DNA of 64,000 nucleotides from Proteus mirabilis ATCC 29906 (GCF_000160755.1 NZ_GG668578.1:1-64000), one strand, 5' to 3'; numbered from the stretch's first letter, positions 38,729 to 49,435 are shown. Notes: generated from the sequence alone by a model not told the origin. Translations and numbers: made by a program.

Positions 38729-40891
38729 GTGTCTAAAAAAATTATTGCTACCAACCTATTACTTGCTCTCCCCTTCAGTCTGTTATCGTTACAAATTCAT
38801 GCCGCAATGACACAAAATTCACCTGATAAAATCATTGTTACCGCATCCCCCTCACAAGATCCGCAAGGACCAATTTCAGGTTTAGTGGCAACAAAAACAC
38901 TATCAACAAATAAAATACTTAGTGATATAGATAAGACACCACAATCAATCAGTGTCATTACACGCGACCAGATGGATGCGCAAGATGTCAGTTCAGTCTC
39001 TCAAGCATTGCGGTACACACCTGGCGTTTTCACTGAATATCGCGGCAGTTCAAACCGAAATGATGAAATCTTTATTCGTGGATATAGCTATGCCCCCCGT
39101 TTTCTTGATGGACTTAGTTATGGTATGGGAGCCTCATCTTCTACAGGAGCTATTGACCCTTGGCTATTAGAGAGAGTTGAGCTGATCCGTGGCCCGTCTT
39201 CTGTTCTATATGGTCAATTAAATCCAGGTGGTCTTGTGGCAATGACCAGCAAAAGACCCACTTCAACAACCATTAATCATATTCAAGCACGTGTAGGAAA
39301 TGATAAATTAGCAGAGACAGCTTTTGATTTTGCAGGCTCATTAAGTGATGATAATCGTATTCTCTATCGCCTTAATGGATTAGCAAAAACACAACATACT
39401 CAAATTAAAGACTATAAAGAAGAACGATTTGCCCTTGCCCCTGCCATCACTTTTTTGCCAAATGAGCAGACACGTTTAACGTTATTAAGTTTTATTCAAC
39501 AAGAGCCCGAAGCGGGATACCGTAATTTTTTGCCAGCTTATGGTACGGTCAAAACAACACCCGAAGGCACCATTCCATTTGATTTCAATGTAAATAATGC
39601 TGATTATCACCAATCATGGCGCCAACAATATGGCGTTGGTTATGAATTTGAACATGAATTTAATGATAGATTAAAATTGATCCAAAATGCCCGTTATAGC
39701 CATATCAAACAAAAATATAAATATCTTGTTTTTGGTTCATTAAGAAAAGATAACCCTTATATTCTTGAGCGCCGAGCTCAACAGGAAAAACGAGAAACAG
39801 ATACATTTGGTATTGATACTCGACTACAAGCTGATTTTGATACTGAAAAATTAGCGCATACAGTAATTATAGGTATTGATTATCAATGGAGTAAAAATAA
39901 AGACAATTTATTGCAAGCGATGGGCCCAGAATATGATTTGGATTGGCGAAATCCTAATTATCATTATCCTATTGATATCAGTTTACAAAAACCGGTGACA
40001 AATCAATTACAAAAACACGACCAGTTAGGGATCTATTTGCAAGATCAGATCCAATGGAAAAACTGGATCTTATTAGGGGGATTACGCCAAGATTGGGCGC
40101 AAGTTCGTACCTATGATCACATCAAAAGCAGCAAAGACCAACAAGACGACCAGAAGCTAACCGGTCGAGTGGGTCTACTCTATGCCTTTGATAATGGTAT
40201 TTCACCTTATATTAGTTATAGCACCTCTTTTGAACCTAATTTACAGACACGAAGAGCTCCGGGTAGTGCACCATTTGAGCCAAGTGAAGGACGTCAATTA
40301 GAAGCAGGAATAAAATACCTCACCCCAAATGAACAGACATTAGCAACACTCTCTATTTACCAATTACAACAACGTAATGTGACTAACTATAACGCTGAAA
40401 AAGCCTATTTTGAGCCAGTAGGTGAAATTAGAAGCCGTGGTATTGAAGCGCAAATTAATAGCCAATTAACTGAAAATATATCATTTATTAGTAGCTATGC
40501 TTATACCGATACTGAAGTGAGAAAAACCATCACCGCAGGTACACAAGGAAAAGAATTACCACGGGTTCCTAAACATATGGCATCATTTTGGGGGCAGTAT
40601 GATGAAACATCAGGGCTATTTAATGGTGCTAAAGCGGGCTTTGGTGTGAGATATATCGGTGTATCTCAAGGTGACACTAAAAATACGATTAGTGTACCTG
40701 CAGTCACTTTGTATGATGCCATGGTAGGTTATTCTTTAGGCGAGTTATCCTCCTCTTTAAAAGGGGCTGAAGTTCAACTAAATATGAATAATATTGCCAA
40801 CAAACACTATGTTGCCTCTTGTGCGGGTGAAACTGCCTGTTTTTATGGCATTGGCAGAACCATGACAGCAACGATAAATTACCGCTGGTGA
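38729..40891 (+). CDS. TonB-dependent ferric siderophore receptor, FhuA/FoxA type
   Basis: Outer membrane receptor for an iron-siderophore complex, powered by TonB-ExbBD. The 720 residues start at GTG 38729 (AAAGGG upstream) with a signal peptide ending IHA. A TonB box follows (KIIVTAS, near 35), then the plug domain (about 60-165, with TPQSISVITRDQM and RGPSSVLYGQLNPGGLV) and a 22-strand barrel ending in aromatic YRW. A Cys pair in ASCAGETACFYG near the C-terminus resembles that of FhuA and FoxA, suggesting a hydroxamate ligand, but the ligand cannot be fixed from sequence. No transport genes lie beside it. Confidence 0.9.
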   Translation: MSKKIIATNLLLALPFSLLSLQIHAAMTQNSPDKIIVTASPSQDPQGPISGLVATKTLSTNKILSDIDKTPQSISVITRDQMDAQDVSSVSQALRYTPGVFTEYRGSSNRNDEIFIRGYSYAPRFLDGLSYGMGASSSTGAIDPWLLERVELIRGPSSVLYGQLNPGGLVAMTSKRPTSTTINHIQARVGNDKLAETAFDFAGSLSDDNRILYRLNGLAKTQHTQIKDYKEERFALAPAITFLPNEQTRLTLLSFIQQEPEAGYRNFLPAYGTVKTTPEGTIPFDFNVNNADYHQSWRQQYGVGYEFEHEFNDRLKLIQNARYSHIKQKYKYLVFGSLRKDNPYILERRAQQEKRETDTFGIDTRLQADFDTEKLAHTVIIGIDYQWSKNKDNLLQAMGPEYDLDWRNPNYHYPIDISLQKPVTNQLQKHDQLGIYLQDQIQWKNWILLGGLRQDWAQVRTYDHIKSSKDQQDDQKLTGRVGLLYAFDNGISPYISYSTSFEPNLQTRRAPGSAPFEPSEGRQLEAGIKYLTPNEQTLATLSIYQLQQRNVTNYNAEKAYFEPVGEIRSRGIEAQINSQLTENISFISSYAYTDTEVRKTITAGTQGKELPRVPKHMASFWGQYDETSGLFNGAKAGFGVRYIGVSQGDTKNTISVPAVTLYDAMVGYSLGELSSSLKGAEVQLNMNNIANKHYVASCAGETACFYGIGRTMTATINYRW

Positions 40892-40926
40892 TCATCTATT
40901 AATTAAAAAGTATATTTAAATACATT

Positions 40927-40963
40927 AACCATAGTGCGCCTTGATGCTCGCTATGGTTTTTTA
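40927..40963. terminator. Terminator between the receptor gene and dinB
   Basis: AACCATAG (40927-40934) and CTATGGTT (40951-40958) pair, followed by TTTTAAT on the plus strand. It is placed between convergent genes. Confidence 0.75.
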
Positions 40964-40967
40964 ATAC

Positions 40968-42023
40968 TTATAATGCTAAAAGAAGTTGTCGTTCCATTTG
41001 TGGATCTTGCAACGTAACATGAAAACCGACTAATCTTACTCCCCTGCCATTTCGACGTTCATGCCATGCCTGATAAGCAATATCAATTAAATCCGTTTTT
41101 TCTAAAATAGGATGAGAATGCTCTTGGGTGGTTAACTGGAAATCATCAAATTTTAATTTAACCCCTTGTCTCGCAATTCTAAGATCAGGTTTCACTCGGC
41201 TTAATCGTTTTTCTAATTCATCATATAATCCATCAAGCAATGCTAAACACTCATCCCATGAATCAATATCTTCAGCCAGTGTGCGCTCAACACCAACAGA
41301 TTTTCTTAAACGTTCAGGATTGATTAATCGCTCATCAATACCATGGCTACGCTCCCATAAGCTTTGCCCAAATTTACCTAGATTTCTCACTAAGGAAATA
41401 ACATCCGTACCACGAACATCAGCACAGGTTTCTAATCCCATCTCTTGTAATCGAGCAAAGGTGACTTTTCCTACTCCCGGAATTTTATTTAATGGTAATT
41501 TTAAAATAAAGTCATCCATCTGTTCAGGGGTGATCACATATTGTCCATTTGGTTTATTTAAATCAGATGCTATTTTGGCGAGAAACTTAATCGGTGCAAT
41601 ACCGGCGGAAGCCGTGAGGTTAAGTTCAGCAAAAATTTGCTGGCGGATCTGTTGCGCTATCAATGTGGCAGAGCCGTGACAGTGTTTACTATCAGAGACA
41701 TCAAGATAAGCTTCATCTAATGAAAGCGGCTCTATTAAATCTGTATAACGGGCAAATATTTGACGAATTTTAGCTGAAGTCTCTTTATATAATGCCATGC
41801 GACCGGGCAATACTTTTAAATGAGGGCATAATTTTAATGCCGTAGCCGTTGACATGGCACTACGGACACCAAAACGGCGAGCAGGATAATTAGCAGTACA
41901 GATAACACCTCGACGAGAAGCATTACCACCGACTGCGATAGGGATCTCTTTTAATGTAGGGTTATCTCTCATTTCAATCGCAGCATAGAAACAATCCATA
42001 TCGACATGAATAATTTTCCGCAT
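40968..42023 (-). CDS. dinB: DNA polymerase IV DinB
   Basis: Y-family error-prone polymerase for translesion synthesis past minor-groove lesions. The 351 residues (E. coli 351) have the start IIHVDMDCFYAAIEMRDNP, the catalytic pair in PLSLDEAYLDV near 103, a helix-hairpin-helix LNKIPGVGKVTF and the little-finger domain. The C-terminus ends QMERQLLLAL, the expected beta-clamp-binding motif (consensus QLVLGL in E. coli). A LexA box lies just upstream, making it an SOS gene. Confidence 0.97.
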   Translation of the reverse strand: MRKIIHVDMDCFYAAIEMRDNPTLKEIPIAVGGNASRRGVICTANYPARRFGVRSAMSTATALKLCPHLKVLPGRMALYKETSAKIRQIFARYTDLIEPLSLDEAYLDVSDSKHCHGSATLIAQQIRQQIFAELNLTASAGIAPIKFLAKIASDLNKPNGQYVITPEQMDDFILKLPLNKIPGVGKVTFARLQEMGLETCADVRGTDVISLVRNLGKFGQSLWERSHGIDERLINPERLRKSVGVERTLAEDIDSWDECLALLDGLYDELEKRLSRVKPDLRIARQGVKLKFDDFQLTTQEHSHPILEKTDLIDIAYQAWHERRNGRGVRLVGFHVTLQDPQMERQLLLAL

Positions 42024-42042
42024 ACAATCACCTCACGCTATT

Positions 42043-42062
42043 TACTGTTTAAATATACAGTA
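42043..42062. promoter_or_regulatory. LexA (SOS) box of dinB
   Basis: TACTGTTTAAATATACAGTA contains the LexA core CTGT-N8-ACAG with symmetric TA flanks, 20 bases before the dinB start. Confidence 0.9.
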
Positions 42063-42258
42063 AATAACCATTAACTACAATTTTTATTCCCTGATCTATA
42101 CCTATTTTAAGTGATATTAGTGATTATTATTTTAATTAAGTACGTTTGTTTATAGAAATGTCACACAGTAATGATAGATTACTTTTAACTTATTCTGCTC
42201 TTTTTATTTTTATCGTAATTATTTGAAAATCAAATATAAAACAAGGAAATAGAGTTAT

Positions 42259-43131
42259 ATGATCAAAATATTTATTGCAATTTCATTCCTCTTTTACTCA
42301 GTATTTGTTATGGCTTCTCCTAAAATTATTGCACACAGAGGTGGCACAGCGGATGCACCTGAAAATACCGAAATTGCTATCAAAACAGCACTAAGCAATC
42401 AAGCTGATGCAATTTGGATAACCGTTCAACTGTCTAAAGATAATGTCCCTGTTCTTTATCGTCCAAGTGATCTAAAAAGCCTCACTAATGGGCAAGGGGC
42501 AATTTCAACCTTTACTGCCAAAGAATTGGCGCAATGGGATGCAGGATATAAATATGGGGAAGCACAACAATTTCCATATCGCAATAAAGGGGTTACTATC
42601 CCGACATTGGAGTATATTCTGACTCAATTTCCTAAAACACAATTCTATATTGACTTAAAATCACCTGATGCCGATCCCGTTATACAAGGCAAAGCATTAG
42701 CTTCGGTATTAAGCAAACATAATGCGTTAGAGAGAACGCGTGTTTATTCTACCAATAGTGCTTTTTTAGATGCGTTACCTGATAACGTACAACGCTTTGA
42801 AAGTCGTGATGTTACCCGCGATATCTTAGCCAATATTACTATGGGGCATATCTGTTTACTGCCAGAAAATCTTGATATCACACGTTGGTATGGCCTTGAA
42901 CTGCACAGAAAAGTTGAGGTGGTTGAAAAATATACCTTAGGTGAAGCTCGTTCAGCGGCTGTATTAAGTTGGGACAAAGATGCGATGTCTTGTTTTCGTG
43001 CGGGGGGTAATGCGCATATCGTTTTATTCGGTATCAATACTGAGAAAGATTATTTGCAAGCAGTAGAATTAGGTGCTGATGCAGTTATGGTTGATTCTCC
43101 AGCTAAAATAAAAGCATTCAGAAAAGAGTAA
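42259..43131 (+). CDS. Secreted GDPD-superfamily protein with altered active site
   Basis: TIM-barrel protein of the glycerophosphodiester phosphodiesterase superfamily with a signal peptide (cleavage after VMA, about residue 19), so periplasmic or exported. HRGG (26-29) and PENT (34-37), with the first catalytic His, are kept. Where GlpQ-type enzymes have the metal pair E-x-D and then HD, this protein reads W-I-T (53-55) and Y-R (67-68). A subfamily with this pattern exists in proteobacteria as far as I recall. Its activity on glycerophosphodiesters is therefore doubtful. It stands alone, between dinB and a CsbD-like gene. Confidence 0.85.
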   Translation: MIKIFIAISFLFYSVFVMASPKIIAHRGGTADAPENTEIAIKTALSNQADAIWITVQLSKDNVPVLYRPSDLKSLTNGQGAISTFTAKELAQWDAGYKYGEAQQFPYRNKGVTIPTLEYILTQFPKTQFYIDLKSPDADPVIQGKALASVLSKHNALERTRVYSTNSAFLDALPDNVQRFESRDVTRDILANITMGHICLLPENLDITRWYGLELHRKVEVVEKYTLGEARSAAVLSWDKDAMSCFRAGGNAHIVLFGINTEKDYLQAVELGADAVMVDSPAKIKAFRKE

Positions 43132-43224
43132 ACATCGTTGCGACATTGGCGCTTTTTTACCTTAATACATTTCTCTTCTACACTTAATAGTGTCAATAAA
43201 CAGAAATAAGTTAGGTGGAATAAG

Positions 43225-43437
43225 ATGTTAAATAATAAAGCTTCTGGTGACTGGAATTTATTTAAAGGAAAAGTGAAAGAAAAATGGGGAAAACTCACCC
43301 ATGATGAACTGGATATTATTGAAGGAACCAGAGAGCAACTGATAGGGAAACTCCAAGAGCATTATGGCTATTCTTATGATGAGGCAAAAAAAGAAGTATT
43401 AGAGTGGGAAGGCAGTAACCCTTATCCTTGGAAGTAG
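43225..43437 (+). CDS. CsbD/YjbJ-family stress protein
   Basis: A 70-residue hydrophilic protein with the CsbD family pattern: WNLFKGKVKEKWGKLTHDELDIIEG, then an amphipathic helix, ending EWEGSNPYPWK. E. coli YjbJ is an abundant stationary-phase protein of unknown function. The start has GGTGGAAT upstream. It is followed by a strong bidirectional terminator. Confidence 0.9.
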   Translation: MLNNKASGDWNLFKGKVKEKWGKLTHDELDIIEGTREQLIGKLQEHYGYSYDEAKKEVLEWEGSNPYPWK

Positions 43438-43499
43438 CAGCGACTTAATCACAGTATTAAAAAGCTTAATATCCTTATCTGAAAGCGATTTTTCTAAAC

Positions 43500-43536
43500 A
43501 AAAAAGAGTGGCGTATAAAATATACGTCACTCTTTT
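43500..43536. terminator. Bidirectional terminator between the CsbD-like gene and nqrM
   Basis: AAAAGAGTG-G-CGTATA and TATACG-T-CACTCTTTT form a long stem with a 3-base loop and one mismatch. T-runs follow on both strands, suiting the convergent genes. Confidence 0.85.
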
Positions 43537-43593
43537 ATTTTAGCTATTACTTGATAAATCTATCGTTAGCAAAAAAATGCATCGATAACCAAA

Positions 43594-43821
43594 CTATAAG
43601 ATGCGGTTTTTTTGCAATAGCTCTTGGCGAGCAGCTTCTTTCGCCATTCTTTTTTTACGAGCATCACAAGGTTCAGGACAATCACACTCTTTCTCAATAC
43701 CAATAGAGCCTAAACCACCACAACTGCCCTGAATACTTTTACGTTTAACAATATATCCTAAAGCCATTCCAAAGAATGCCAGTAAGAACAAGATGAAGGC
43801 AAAAAGAAATATTTTTAACAT
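43594..43821 (-). CDS. nqrM: Na+-NQR maturation protein NqrM
   Basis: Small membrane-anchored protein (DUF539) required to assemble the Na+-translocating NADH:quinone reductase, thought to deliver iron to the NqrD/NqrE site. The 75 residues have one N-terminal membrane helix (about 4-25) followed by a Cys-rich stretch SCGGLGSIGIEKECDCPEPC with four to five cysteines. It lies 19 bases after apbE at the end of the nqr gene set, its usual place. Confidence 0.93.
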   Translation of the reverse strand: MLKIFLFAFILFLLAFFGMALGYIVKRKSIQGSCGGLGSIGIEKECDCPEPCDARKKRMAKEAARQELLQKNRIL

Positions 43822-43840
43822 AACCTTCTCTCCTTAAATT

Positions 43841-44863
43841 CTACTTTTTCAAGAATGGGGCGAATGCCTTACTATAACGCTCTTCAAACCCATTTTCAGT
43901 TTTAACTATCATAAAAACAGGAATATTTAATTTATTTGCTACCTCTAAGCCCTTTTCAGGCCCCAGAACATTTAACCCTGTTGATAAACCATCAGCACTC
44001 ATACAAGTAGGTACAATTACGGTAATAGAGGCAAGGTTATGTTTGATTGGGCGACCTGTTGTAGGATCAATCGTATGAGAAAAACGGACGCCATCTTCTT
44101 CAAAATAGTTACGATAATCCCCCGATGTCGCAATCGAATTATCACCCGGTTCAATAATTAATTGTACACTCTGTGTGGTGCCATCATTAGCAGGTTTTTC
44201 AATCGCAATGCGCCAAGGTTTATCATTACCATTAACACCTTGTGTTCTCACCTCACCACCAATATCAACCATATAGTTGGTAATATTTTGAGAAATCAAA
44301 TATTCGGCAACAGCATCAACACCGTAACCTTTAGCAATAGAAGAGAGATCAACATAAAGCTCAGGTATTTTTTTAATTAATGTATTACCTTCCACTGCAA
44401 GGTAATCAATTCCCGTCCATTTTTTACGTTTAGCTAGTTCATCGGCTGAAGGTTGATGAGTAAAACGTCCTTCAGGGCCAAACCCCCATAAATTGACTAA
44501 AGGCCCAACAGTAACATCTAAAGCCCCATCCGTAATTTTATTAATACGAATCGCTTCACTAACGACTTTAGCAGTAGCGGGTGAAACTGGGAATGGCGTA
44601 TTAATTTCACGACTTTGATTGAAACGACTTAATTCAGATTGAGGACGATACGTTGACATTTGATCGTTCACTTCTTCAAGAATACGATCGATTTCTGTTT
44701 GTAAGACGCTTTGTGAAGGTGAATCACTACTAGGAACATATTTAATTGAATAGTAAGTTCCCATCGTTTCGCCTTCTAACACCTGCTGTTTTTCACCACA
44801 GGCTGATAAGAAAACCAGTGCACATAGCATCAAGATCCCATGCATCATCTTTCTTTTTAACAT
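43841..44863 (-). CDS. apbE: FAD:protein FMN transferase ApbE
   Basis: Periplasmic lipoprotein that attaches FMN to threonine in S-G-A-T motifs of NqrB and NqrC using FAD. The 340 residues have a lipobox VFLSAC at the N-terminus, EGETMGTYYSIKY as the typical start of the mature domain, DLSSIAKGYGVD and the metal-binding HTIDPTTGRPI. It follows nqrF by 85 bases, with a strong hairpin between. Its two substrates are encoded just upstream. Confidence 0.96.
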   Translation of the reverse strand: MLKRKMMHGILMLCALVFLSACGEKQQVLEGETMGTYYSIKYVPSSDSPSQSVLQTEIDRILEEVNDQMSTYRPQSELSRFNQSREINTPFPVSPATAKVVSEAIRINKITDGALDVTVGPLVNLWGFGPEGRFTHQPSADELAKRKKWTGIDYLAVEGNTLIKKIPELYVDLSSIAKGYGVDAVAEYLISQNITNYMVDIGGEVRTQGVNGNDKPWRIAIEKPANDGTTQSVQLIIEPGDNSIATSGDYRNYFEEDGVRFSHTIDPTTGRPIKHNLASITVIVPTCMSADGLSTGLNVLGPEKGLEVANKLNIPVFMIVKTENGFEERYSKAFAPFLKK

Positions 44864-44883
44864 ATATCTCTCTTCTGATCATG

Positions 44884-44905
44884 AGCGCCCACATTAGTGG
44901 GCGCT
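44884..44905. other. Strong intercistronic hairpin between nqrF and apbE
   Basis: AGCGCCCAC (44884-44892) and GTGGGCGCT (44897-44905) form a perfect 9-base GC-rich stem with an ATTA loop. On the minus strand no T-run follows, so it is more likely an mRNA-stabilising or attenuating element than a full terminator. Confidence 0.6.
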
Positions 44906-44948
44906 TGTCATTTCATACTGTTATGCTTTATCTACTTTATGAGAAAAA

Positions 44949-46175
44949 TCAACCACCAAAGTCATCCAGCATAATATTTTCATCTTCTACGCCTAAATCT
45001 TTAAGCATTTTGATCACCGCAGCATTCATCACTGGTGGTCCACACATATAGAATTCACAATCTTCTGGTGCTGGATGATCTTTGAGGTAGTTTTCATAGA
45101 GCACATTGTGAATAAAGCCGGTGTAACCCGTCCAATTATCTTCCGGTAATGCATCTGACAACGCAACATGCCAAGTAAAGTTTTCATTCTCTTTAGCCAG
45201 CATATCAAAATCTTCTGTATAGAACATTTCACGCACAGAACGAGCACCATACCAGAAGCTAATTTTACGTTTAGAATGTAAGCGTTTTAGCTGATCAAAA
45301 ATATGTGAACGCATCGGTGCCATACCAGCACCACCACCAATGAAGATCATTTCCGCATCAGTTTCTTTTGCGAAGAATTCACCAAATGGTCCTGAAATTG
45401 TCACTTTATCACCCGGTTTTAATGACCAGATATAAGATGACATAATTCCCGGTGGCACATCAGGATTACGTGGTGGCGGTGTCGCAATACGCACGTTTAA
45501 CATGATAATGCCATGCTCTTCAGGGTAGTTCGCCATGGAGTATGCACGCACTGTGGTCTCTTTAACTTCAGAAACATAGCGGAATAAATTAAATTTATCC
45601 CAATCTTCACGATACTCTTCAGGAACATCAAAATCTTCATAGCGCACTGTGTGAGGAGGACATTCAATCTGAATAAAGCCCCCAGCACGGAAAGGTACCA
45701 CTTCACCTTCAGGAATTTTTAATACCAACTCTTTAATAAACGTGGCTTTGTTATCATTTGAGATAACTTCACATTCCCATTTTTTAATCCCGAAGATCTC
45801 TTCGGGTAGCTCTAATTTCAGATTATTTTTAACGTTAACCTGACAAGCTAAACGGCAACCTTCTTTAGCTTCACGCTTATTAATATGAGAAAGCTCAGTA
45901 GGAAGAATATCTCCACCACCTTCAAGTACTTTTACGCGGCATTGACCACAAGAGCCACCACCACCACATGCAGATGAGATAAAAATACCTTCGTTTGATA
46001 ATACATTGAGTAATTTATCACCGGCTGGCGCATGGAAACTTTTTTCAGGATCTCCATTCACCTCAACTTCAATATCCCCTGTATTGACTAACTTTGATTT
46101 TGCAAACAAAATCAATGCAGTTAGCACCAATACAATCAGGGTAAACATCGCAACACCTAGAATAATTATATCCAT
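44949..46175 (-). CDS. nqrF: Na+-NQR subunit F (NADH-oxidising, 2Fe-2S and FAD)
   Basis: Electron input module of the Na+ pump. The 408 residues start with one membrane helix (3-25), then a ferredoxin domain with the 2Fe-2S cysteines in [12 protein letters not shown] and a later Cys in GCRLACQV, then an FAD/NADH reductase domain ([11 protein letters not shown] for flavin; [14 protein letters not shown] and CGPPVMN for NADH). Same length as Vibrio NqrF. It is last in nqrABCDEF. Confidence 0.98.
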   Translation of the reverse strand: MDIIILGVAMFTLIVLVLTALILFAKSKLVNTGDIEVEVNGDPEKSFHAPAGDKLLNVLSNEGIFISSACGGGGSCGQCRVKVLEGGGDILPTELSHINKREAKEGCRLACQVNVKNNLKLELPEEIFGIKKWECEVISNDNKATFIKELVLKIPEGEVVPFRAGGFIQIECPPHTVRYEDFDVPEEYREDWDKFNLFRYVSEVKETTVRAYSMANYPEEHGIIMLNVRIATPPPRNPDVPPGIMSSYIWSLKPGDKVTISGPFGEFFAKETDAEMIFIGGGAGMAPMRSHIFDQLKRLHSKRKISFWYGARSVREMFYTEDFDMLAKENENFTWHVALSDALPEDNWTGYTGFIHNVLYENYLKDHPAPEDCEFYMCGPPVMNAAVIKMLKDLGVEDENIMLDDFGG

Positions 46176-46191
46176 GAGTTCTTCTCACCCT

Positions 46192-46788
46192 TTATAGCTG
46201 AACACCAGAGAAGGACATGAAACCTAATGCCATCAACCCTGTGGTGACAAAAGTAACTCCTAATCCCTTCATACCTGACGGTACATCCGCGTATTTCATT
46301 TTTTCGCGAATAGAAGCCAGTAATACGATAGCTAACATCCAGCCAATTCCAGAGCCGAAACCATATACAATAGATTCACTAAAGTTATAGTCACGTTGTG
46401 CCATAAAGGACACACCACCAAAAATAGCGCAGTTAACAGTGATCAGTGGCAAGAAGATCCCCAATGCGTTATATAGCGAAGGGAAGTAGCGATCTAAAAT
46501 CATCTCGAGGATCTGTACCAGAGCCGCAATCACACCAATGAAAGTGATAAAGTTTAAGAAACTTAAATCAACACCTTCCATTAATGCATTTGCGCGTAGT
46601 ACATAGTTGTAAACCAAGTTATTCAAAGGTACAGAAAGCCCCAGAACAACGGTTACCGCAATACCTAATCCAAATGCTGTTTTTACATTTTTAGATACCG
46701 CAAGGAAAGTACACATCCCTAAGAAGAACGCCAGTGCCATATTTTCAATAAAAACAGCACGAACAAATAAGCTTATATAATGTTCCAT
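46192..46788 (-). CDS. nqrE: Na+-NQR subunit E
   Basis: Membrane subunit with six predicted helices and inverted topology relative to NqrD. The pair binds an iron centre through conserved cysteines, and here a Cys lies in [13 protein letters not shown] (about 25) and another in [12 protein letters not shown] (about 112-120). The 198 residues match the Vibrio protein. It lies 16 bases before nqrF. Confidence 0.97.
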   Translation of the reverse strand: MEHYISLFVRAVFIENMALAFFLGMCTFLAVSKNVKTAFGLGIAVTVVLGLSVPLNNLVYNYVLRANALMEGVDLSFLNFITFIGVIAALVQILEMILDRYFPSLYNALGIFLPLITVNCAIFGGVSFMAQRDYNFSESIVYGFGSGIGWMLAIVLLASIREKMKYADVPSGMKGLGVTFVTTGLMALGFMSFSGVQL

Positions 46789-46793
46789 GGCAA

Positions 46794-47423
46794 TTAGTCC
46801 TCTTCAACCTGTGCAGGTTTTAATGTACGTAATCCCCAAATTAGCAAGCCAATAATAAAGAAAGCACTTGGCGCTAATAGGAATAAGCCATTAGGTTGAT
46901 ACCAACCGCCGTTTTGGATAGATTCCATCACCGTAATGCCAAATAATTTACCTGAACCAAATAGCTCACGTAAAAATCCAACAAGGATCAAGATAACCCC
47001 ATATCCTAGGCCATTACCGATACCATCCATAAAGCTTTCGATAGGTGGTGACTTCATCGCATAGGCTTCAGCGCGTCCCATCACGATACAGTTAGTAATG
47101 ATAAGACCAACGAAAACAGAAAGCTGTTTAGATATTTCATAAGCGTACGCTTGTAAAACTTGGTCTACCACAATTACTAATGAAGCAATGATCGCCATTT
47201 GCACAATAATACGTACACTGCTGGGGATATAGTTGCGGATCAGTGAAATAAAGAAGTTTGAGAATGCCGTCACTAATGTTACCGCAATGGTCATTACTAA
47301 TGCCGTCTCAAGCTTGGTTGTTACTGCTAATGCAGAACAGACCCCTAATACCTGTAAGGCAATCGGGTTATTATCTAACAACGGCCCGAGTAAAACGCGT
47401 TTGATCTCTTTTGTATCAGCCAT
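46794..47423 (-). CDS. nqrD: Na+-NQR subunit D
   Basis: Membrane subunit, RnfE/NqrD family, about six helices. The start at ATG 47423 gives [20 protein letters not shown] and 209 residues; the frame extends five codons upstream inside nqrC but without conservation. Conserved Cys lie in [12 protein letters not shown] and [14 protein letters not shown]. It overlaps the end of nqrC by 8 bases, suggesting translational coupling. Confidence 0.97.
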   Translation of the reverse strand: MADTKEIKRVLLGPLLDNNPIALQVLGVCSALAVTTKLETALVMTIAVTLVTAFSNFFISLIRNYIPSSVRIIVQMAIIASLVIVVDQVLQAYAYEISKQLSVFVGLIITNCIVMGRAEAYAMKSPPIESFMDGIGNGLGYGVILILVGFLRELFGSGKLFGITVMESIQNGGWYQPNGLFLLAPSAFFIIGLLIWGLRTLKPAQVEED

Positions 47424-48201
47424 TGATCTCTCCTTCACGAACTTTTTTCAGGAATGGGCCGAAACCTTTATCACCTAACCAAAAATCGAACATATGTTGA
47501 ACGCCGTTAGAGGTTAAGGTTGCACCTGAAAGGCCATCAATACCATAAGGACTATCTGATGCCCCGCCACGTACGATTTTAATAGCAGGCACACCTTCTT
47601 CATTCAGTAAGCGTTTACCTTTCCACTGTGCCTTCCATTGCGGATTATCAACTTCTCCACCTAGCCCCGGCGTTTCACCATGAGAATAATAGGTAATCCC
47701 CTTCGCTGTTACACCATCAATATCTACCGCAACAAAGGCATACATGACCGACCATAGGCCTGAACCATAGACGGGCAGTACCACTTCTTGGGTTTTACCT
47801 TGATCATCAAGAACAAAGTAAACTTCTGCGGTATTGGCACGACGACGAATTTTTGCAATATCTTCTTCAGGTGATAGTGCGATAGAGGTTTCATCGCTAC
47901 GTAGTTCGCTATTTAAATCAAAGTCGCCTTTACTGTCTGTCAATTCGCCAGTTTTGAAGTTTACAATCTTAGCTTTAATGCGTGTATCGTAAACTTTGAG
48001 TACTTCACTGGCGCTCATCTTAGGCACCAATAAACCAGCAACATCTAGAATATTACGTTGTTTATCCAGTAGCTTTTGCTCTTCTTGCTTAGATTTAAGT
48101 CCAACAGCAGAGCCAGCCACTACCACGGAACAAACAAGACATAGAATAAATACAACGAGGAACGTTCTTCCGACGCTATCTTTGTTTTTTTCTTTAGCCA
48201 C
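47416..48201 (-). CDS. nqrC: Na+-NQR subunit C (covalent FMN)
   Basis: Periplasmic-facing flavoprotein with one N-terminal membrane helix (about 11-33) and an FMN-binding domain. [22 protein letters not shown] carries the S-G-A-T site whose Thr receives FMN from ApbE. Starting at GTG 48201 gives an N-terminus MAKEKNKDS and 261 residues, close to the Vibrio protein; GGAG lies nine to ten bases upstream. The frame is open to 48258 but that part lies within nqrB. It overlaps nqrB by 8 bases. Confidence 0.95.
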   Translation of the reverse strand: MAKEKNKDSVGRTFLVVFILCLVCSVVVAGSAVGLKSKQEEQKLLDKQRNILDVAGLLVPKMSASEVLKVYDTRIKAKIVNFKTGELTDSKGDFDLNSELRSDETSIALSPEEDIAKIRRRANTAEVYFVLDDQGKTQEVVLPVYGSGLWSVMYAFVAVDIDGVTAKGITYYSHGETPGLGGEVDNPQWKAQWKGKRLLNEEGVPAIKIVRGGASDSPYGIDGLSGATLTSNGVQHMFDFWLGDKGFGPFLKKVREGEING

Positions 48202-49432
48202 GAGCTTTTCTCCGCTTAATATTCGCCTGAACAACCACATAGTCAAACAGCGGTGCAAATAAGTTGGCGAATAAGATTGCTAGCATCATTCCTTCTGGGT
48301 AAGCCGGATTGACGACACGGATTAGCACAGCCATTACGCCAATTAAAATACCGTAAGCCCATTTGCCTTTATCAGTGAATGAAGCTGATACCGGATCGGT
48401 TGCCATAAACATCATACCAAATGCAAAGCCACCTAATACGAGGTGCCAGTGCCAAGGCATTGAGAATAATGGATTAGAGTCAGAACCAATCAAGTTAAAC
48501 AGATATGACATTGCAATCATACCCACCATCACACCGGCAACAATGCGCCATGATGCGATACGAGCAAATAAAATGATTGCGCCGCCAATTAGGATCATCA
48601 GTGTTGAGACTTCACCAATAGAACCAGGGATATTTCCAAGGAATGCATCCATCCAAGAAATAGGCTGCTGAGTGACATTATTTAACAATGCACTTTGACC
48701 AGAAACAGACCATTGAGAGAGAGGGGTTGCACCAGAGAAACCATCAGCGGCAGTCCAAACAAGATCACCTGAAATTTGTGCCGGATAAGCAAAGAAGAGG
48801 AAAGCACGCCCTGCTAATGCGGGGTTTAAGAAGTTACGTCCTGTTCCACCAAAAATCTCTTTTGCAATTACGACACCAAAGGTGATACCTAAAGCAGCCT
48901 GCCATAATGGTAATGTGGGCGGCACAATTAACGCAAACAGAATAGAAGTAACAAAGAAACCTTCGTTAATTTCATGTCCGCGAATAAGGGAAAATAACAC
49001 TTCCCAGAAACCACCTACCGCAAATACAACAAGATAGATAGGTAAAAAGTAAGTTGCCCCAAGGAGCATTTTACTTCCCCACCCAGCATCTGGTGTCAAT
49101 GATGCACCTAAATACTGTGCAAGTGCATAGTGCCAATCAGAAGCAATCACTTGCTGTAACTCAGCACCACTATACAACTGATTAAGAGCAGGGATCGCTT
49201 GTTGACCAACGTTATACATTCCCCAGAACATCGCTGGGAAAACAGATAACCAAACAAGGATCATCATACGTTTTAGATCGATGGTATCGCGTACATGCGA
49301 ACCATTACGTGTCACCGTACCCGGCGTATAAAAAACCGTTGTGACCGCTTCATAGAGTACATACCACTTGGCGTATTTACCACCGGGCTCAAAATGGTGC
49401 TCTACTTTTTCAAATAAATTTTTCAACCCCAT
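48194..49432 (-). CDS. nqrB: Na+-NQR subunit B (covalent FMN, Na+ path)
   Basis: Large membrane subunit, about 10 helices, 412 residues. It holds covalent FMN on Thr of [11 protein letters not shown] (near residue 236) and, in Vibrio, riboflavin, ubiquinone and part of the Na+ pathway. Conserved blocks include [24 protein letters not shown] and [23 protein letters not shown]. It lies 3 bases after nqrA and overlaps nqrC. Confidence 0.97.
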   Translation of the reverse strand: MGLKNLFEKVEHHFEPGGKYAKWYVLYEAVTTVFYTPGTVTRNGSHVRDTIDLKRMMILVWLSVFPAMFWGMYNVGQQAIPALNQLYSGAELQQVIASDWHYALAQYLGASLTPDAGWGSKMLLGATYFLPIYLVVFAVGGFWEVLFSLIRGHEINEGFFVTSILFALIVPPTLPLWQAALGITFGVVIAKEIFGGTGRNFLNPALAGRAFLFFAYPAQISGDLVWTAADGFSGATPLSQWSVSGQSALLNNVTQQPISWMDAFLGNIPGSIGEVSTLMILIGGAIILFARIASWRIVAGVMVGMIAMSYLFNLIGSDSNPLFSMPWHWHLVLGGFAFGMMFMATDPVSASFTDKGKWAYGILIGVMAVLIRVVNPAYPEGMMLAILFANLFAPLFDYVVVQANIKRRKARG

Positions 49433-49435
49433 GAG

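Noticed and set aside
48202-48258. Upstream extension of nqrC inside nqrB
   Set aside because: The conserved NqrC start corresponds to GTG 48201 with a ribosome site; the extra residues are nqrB read out of frame.
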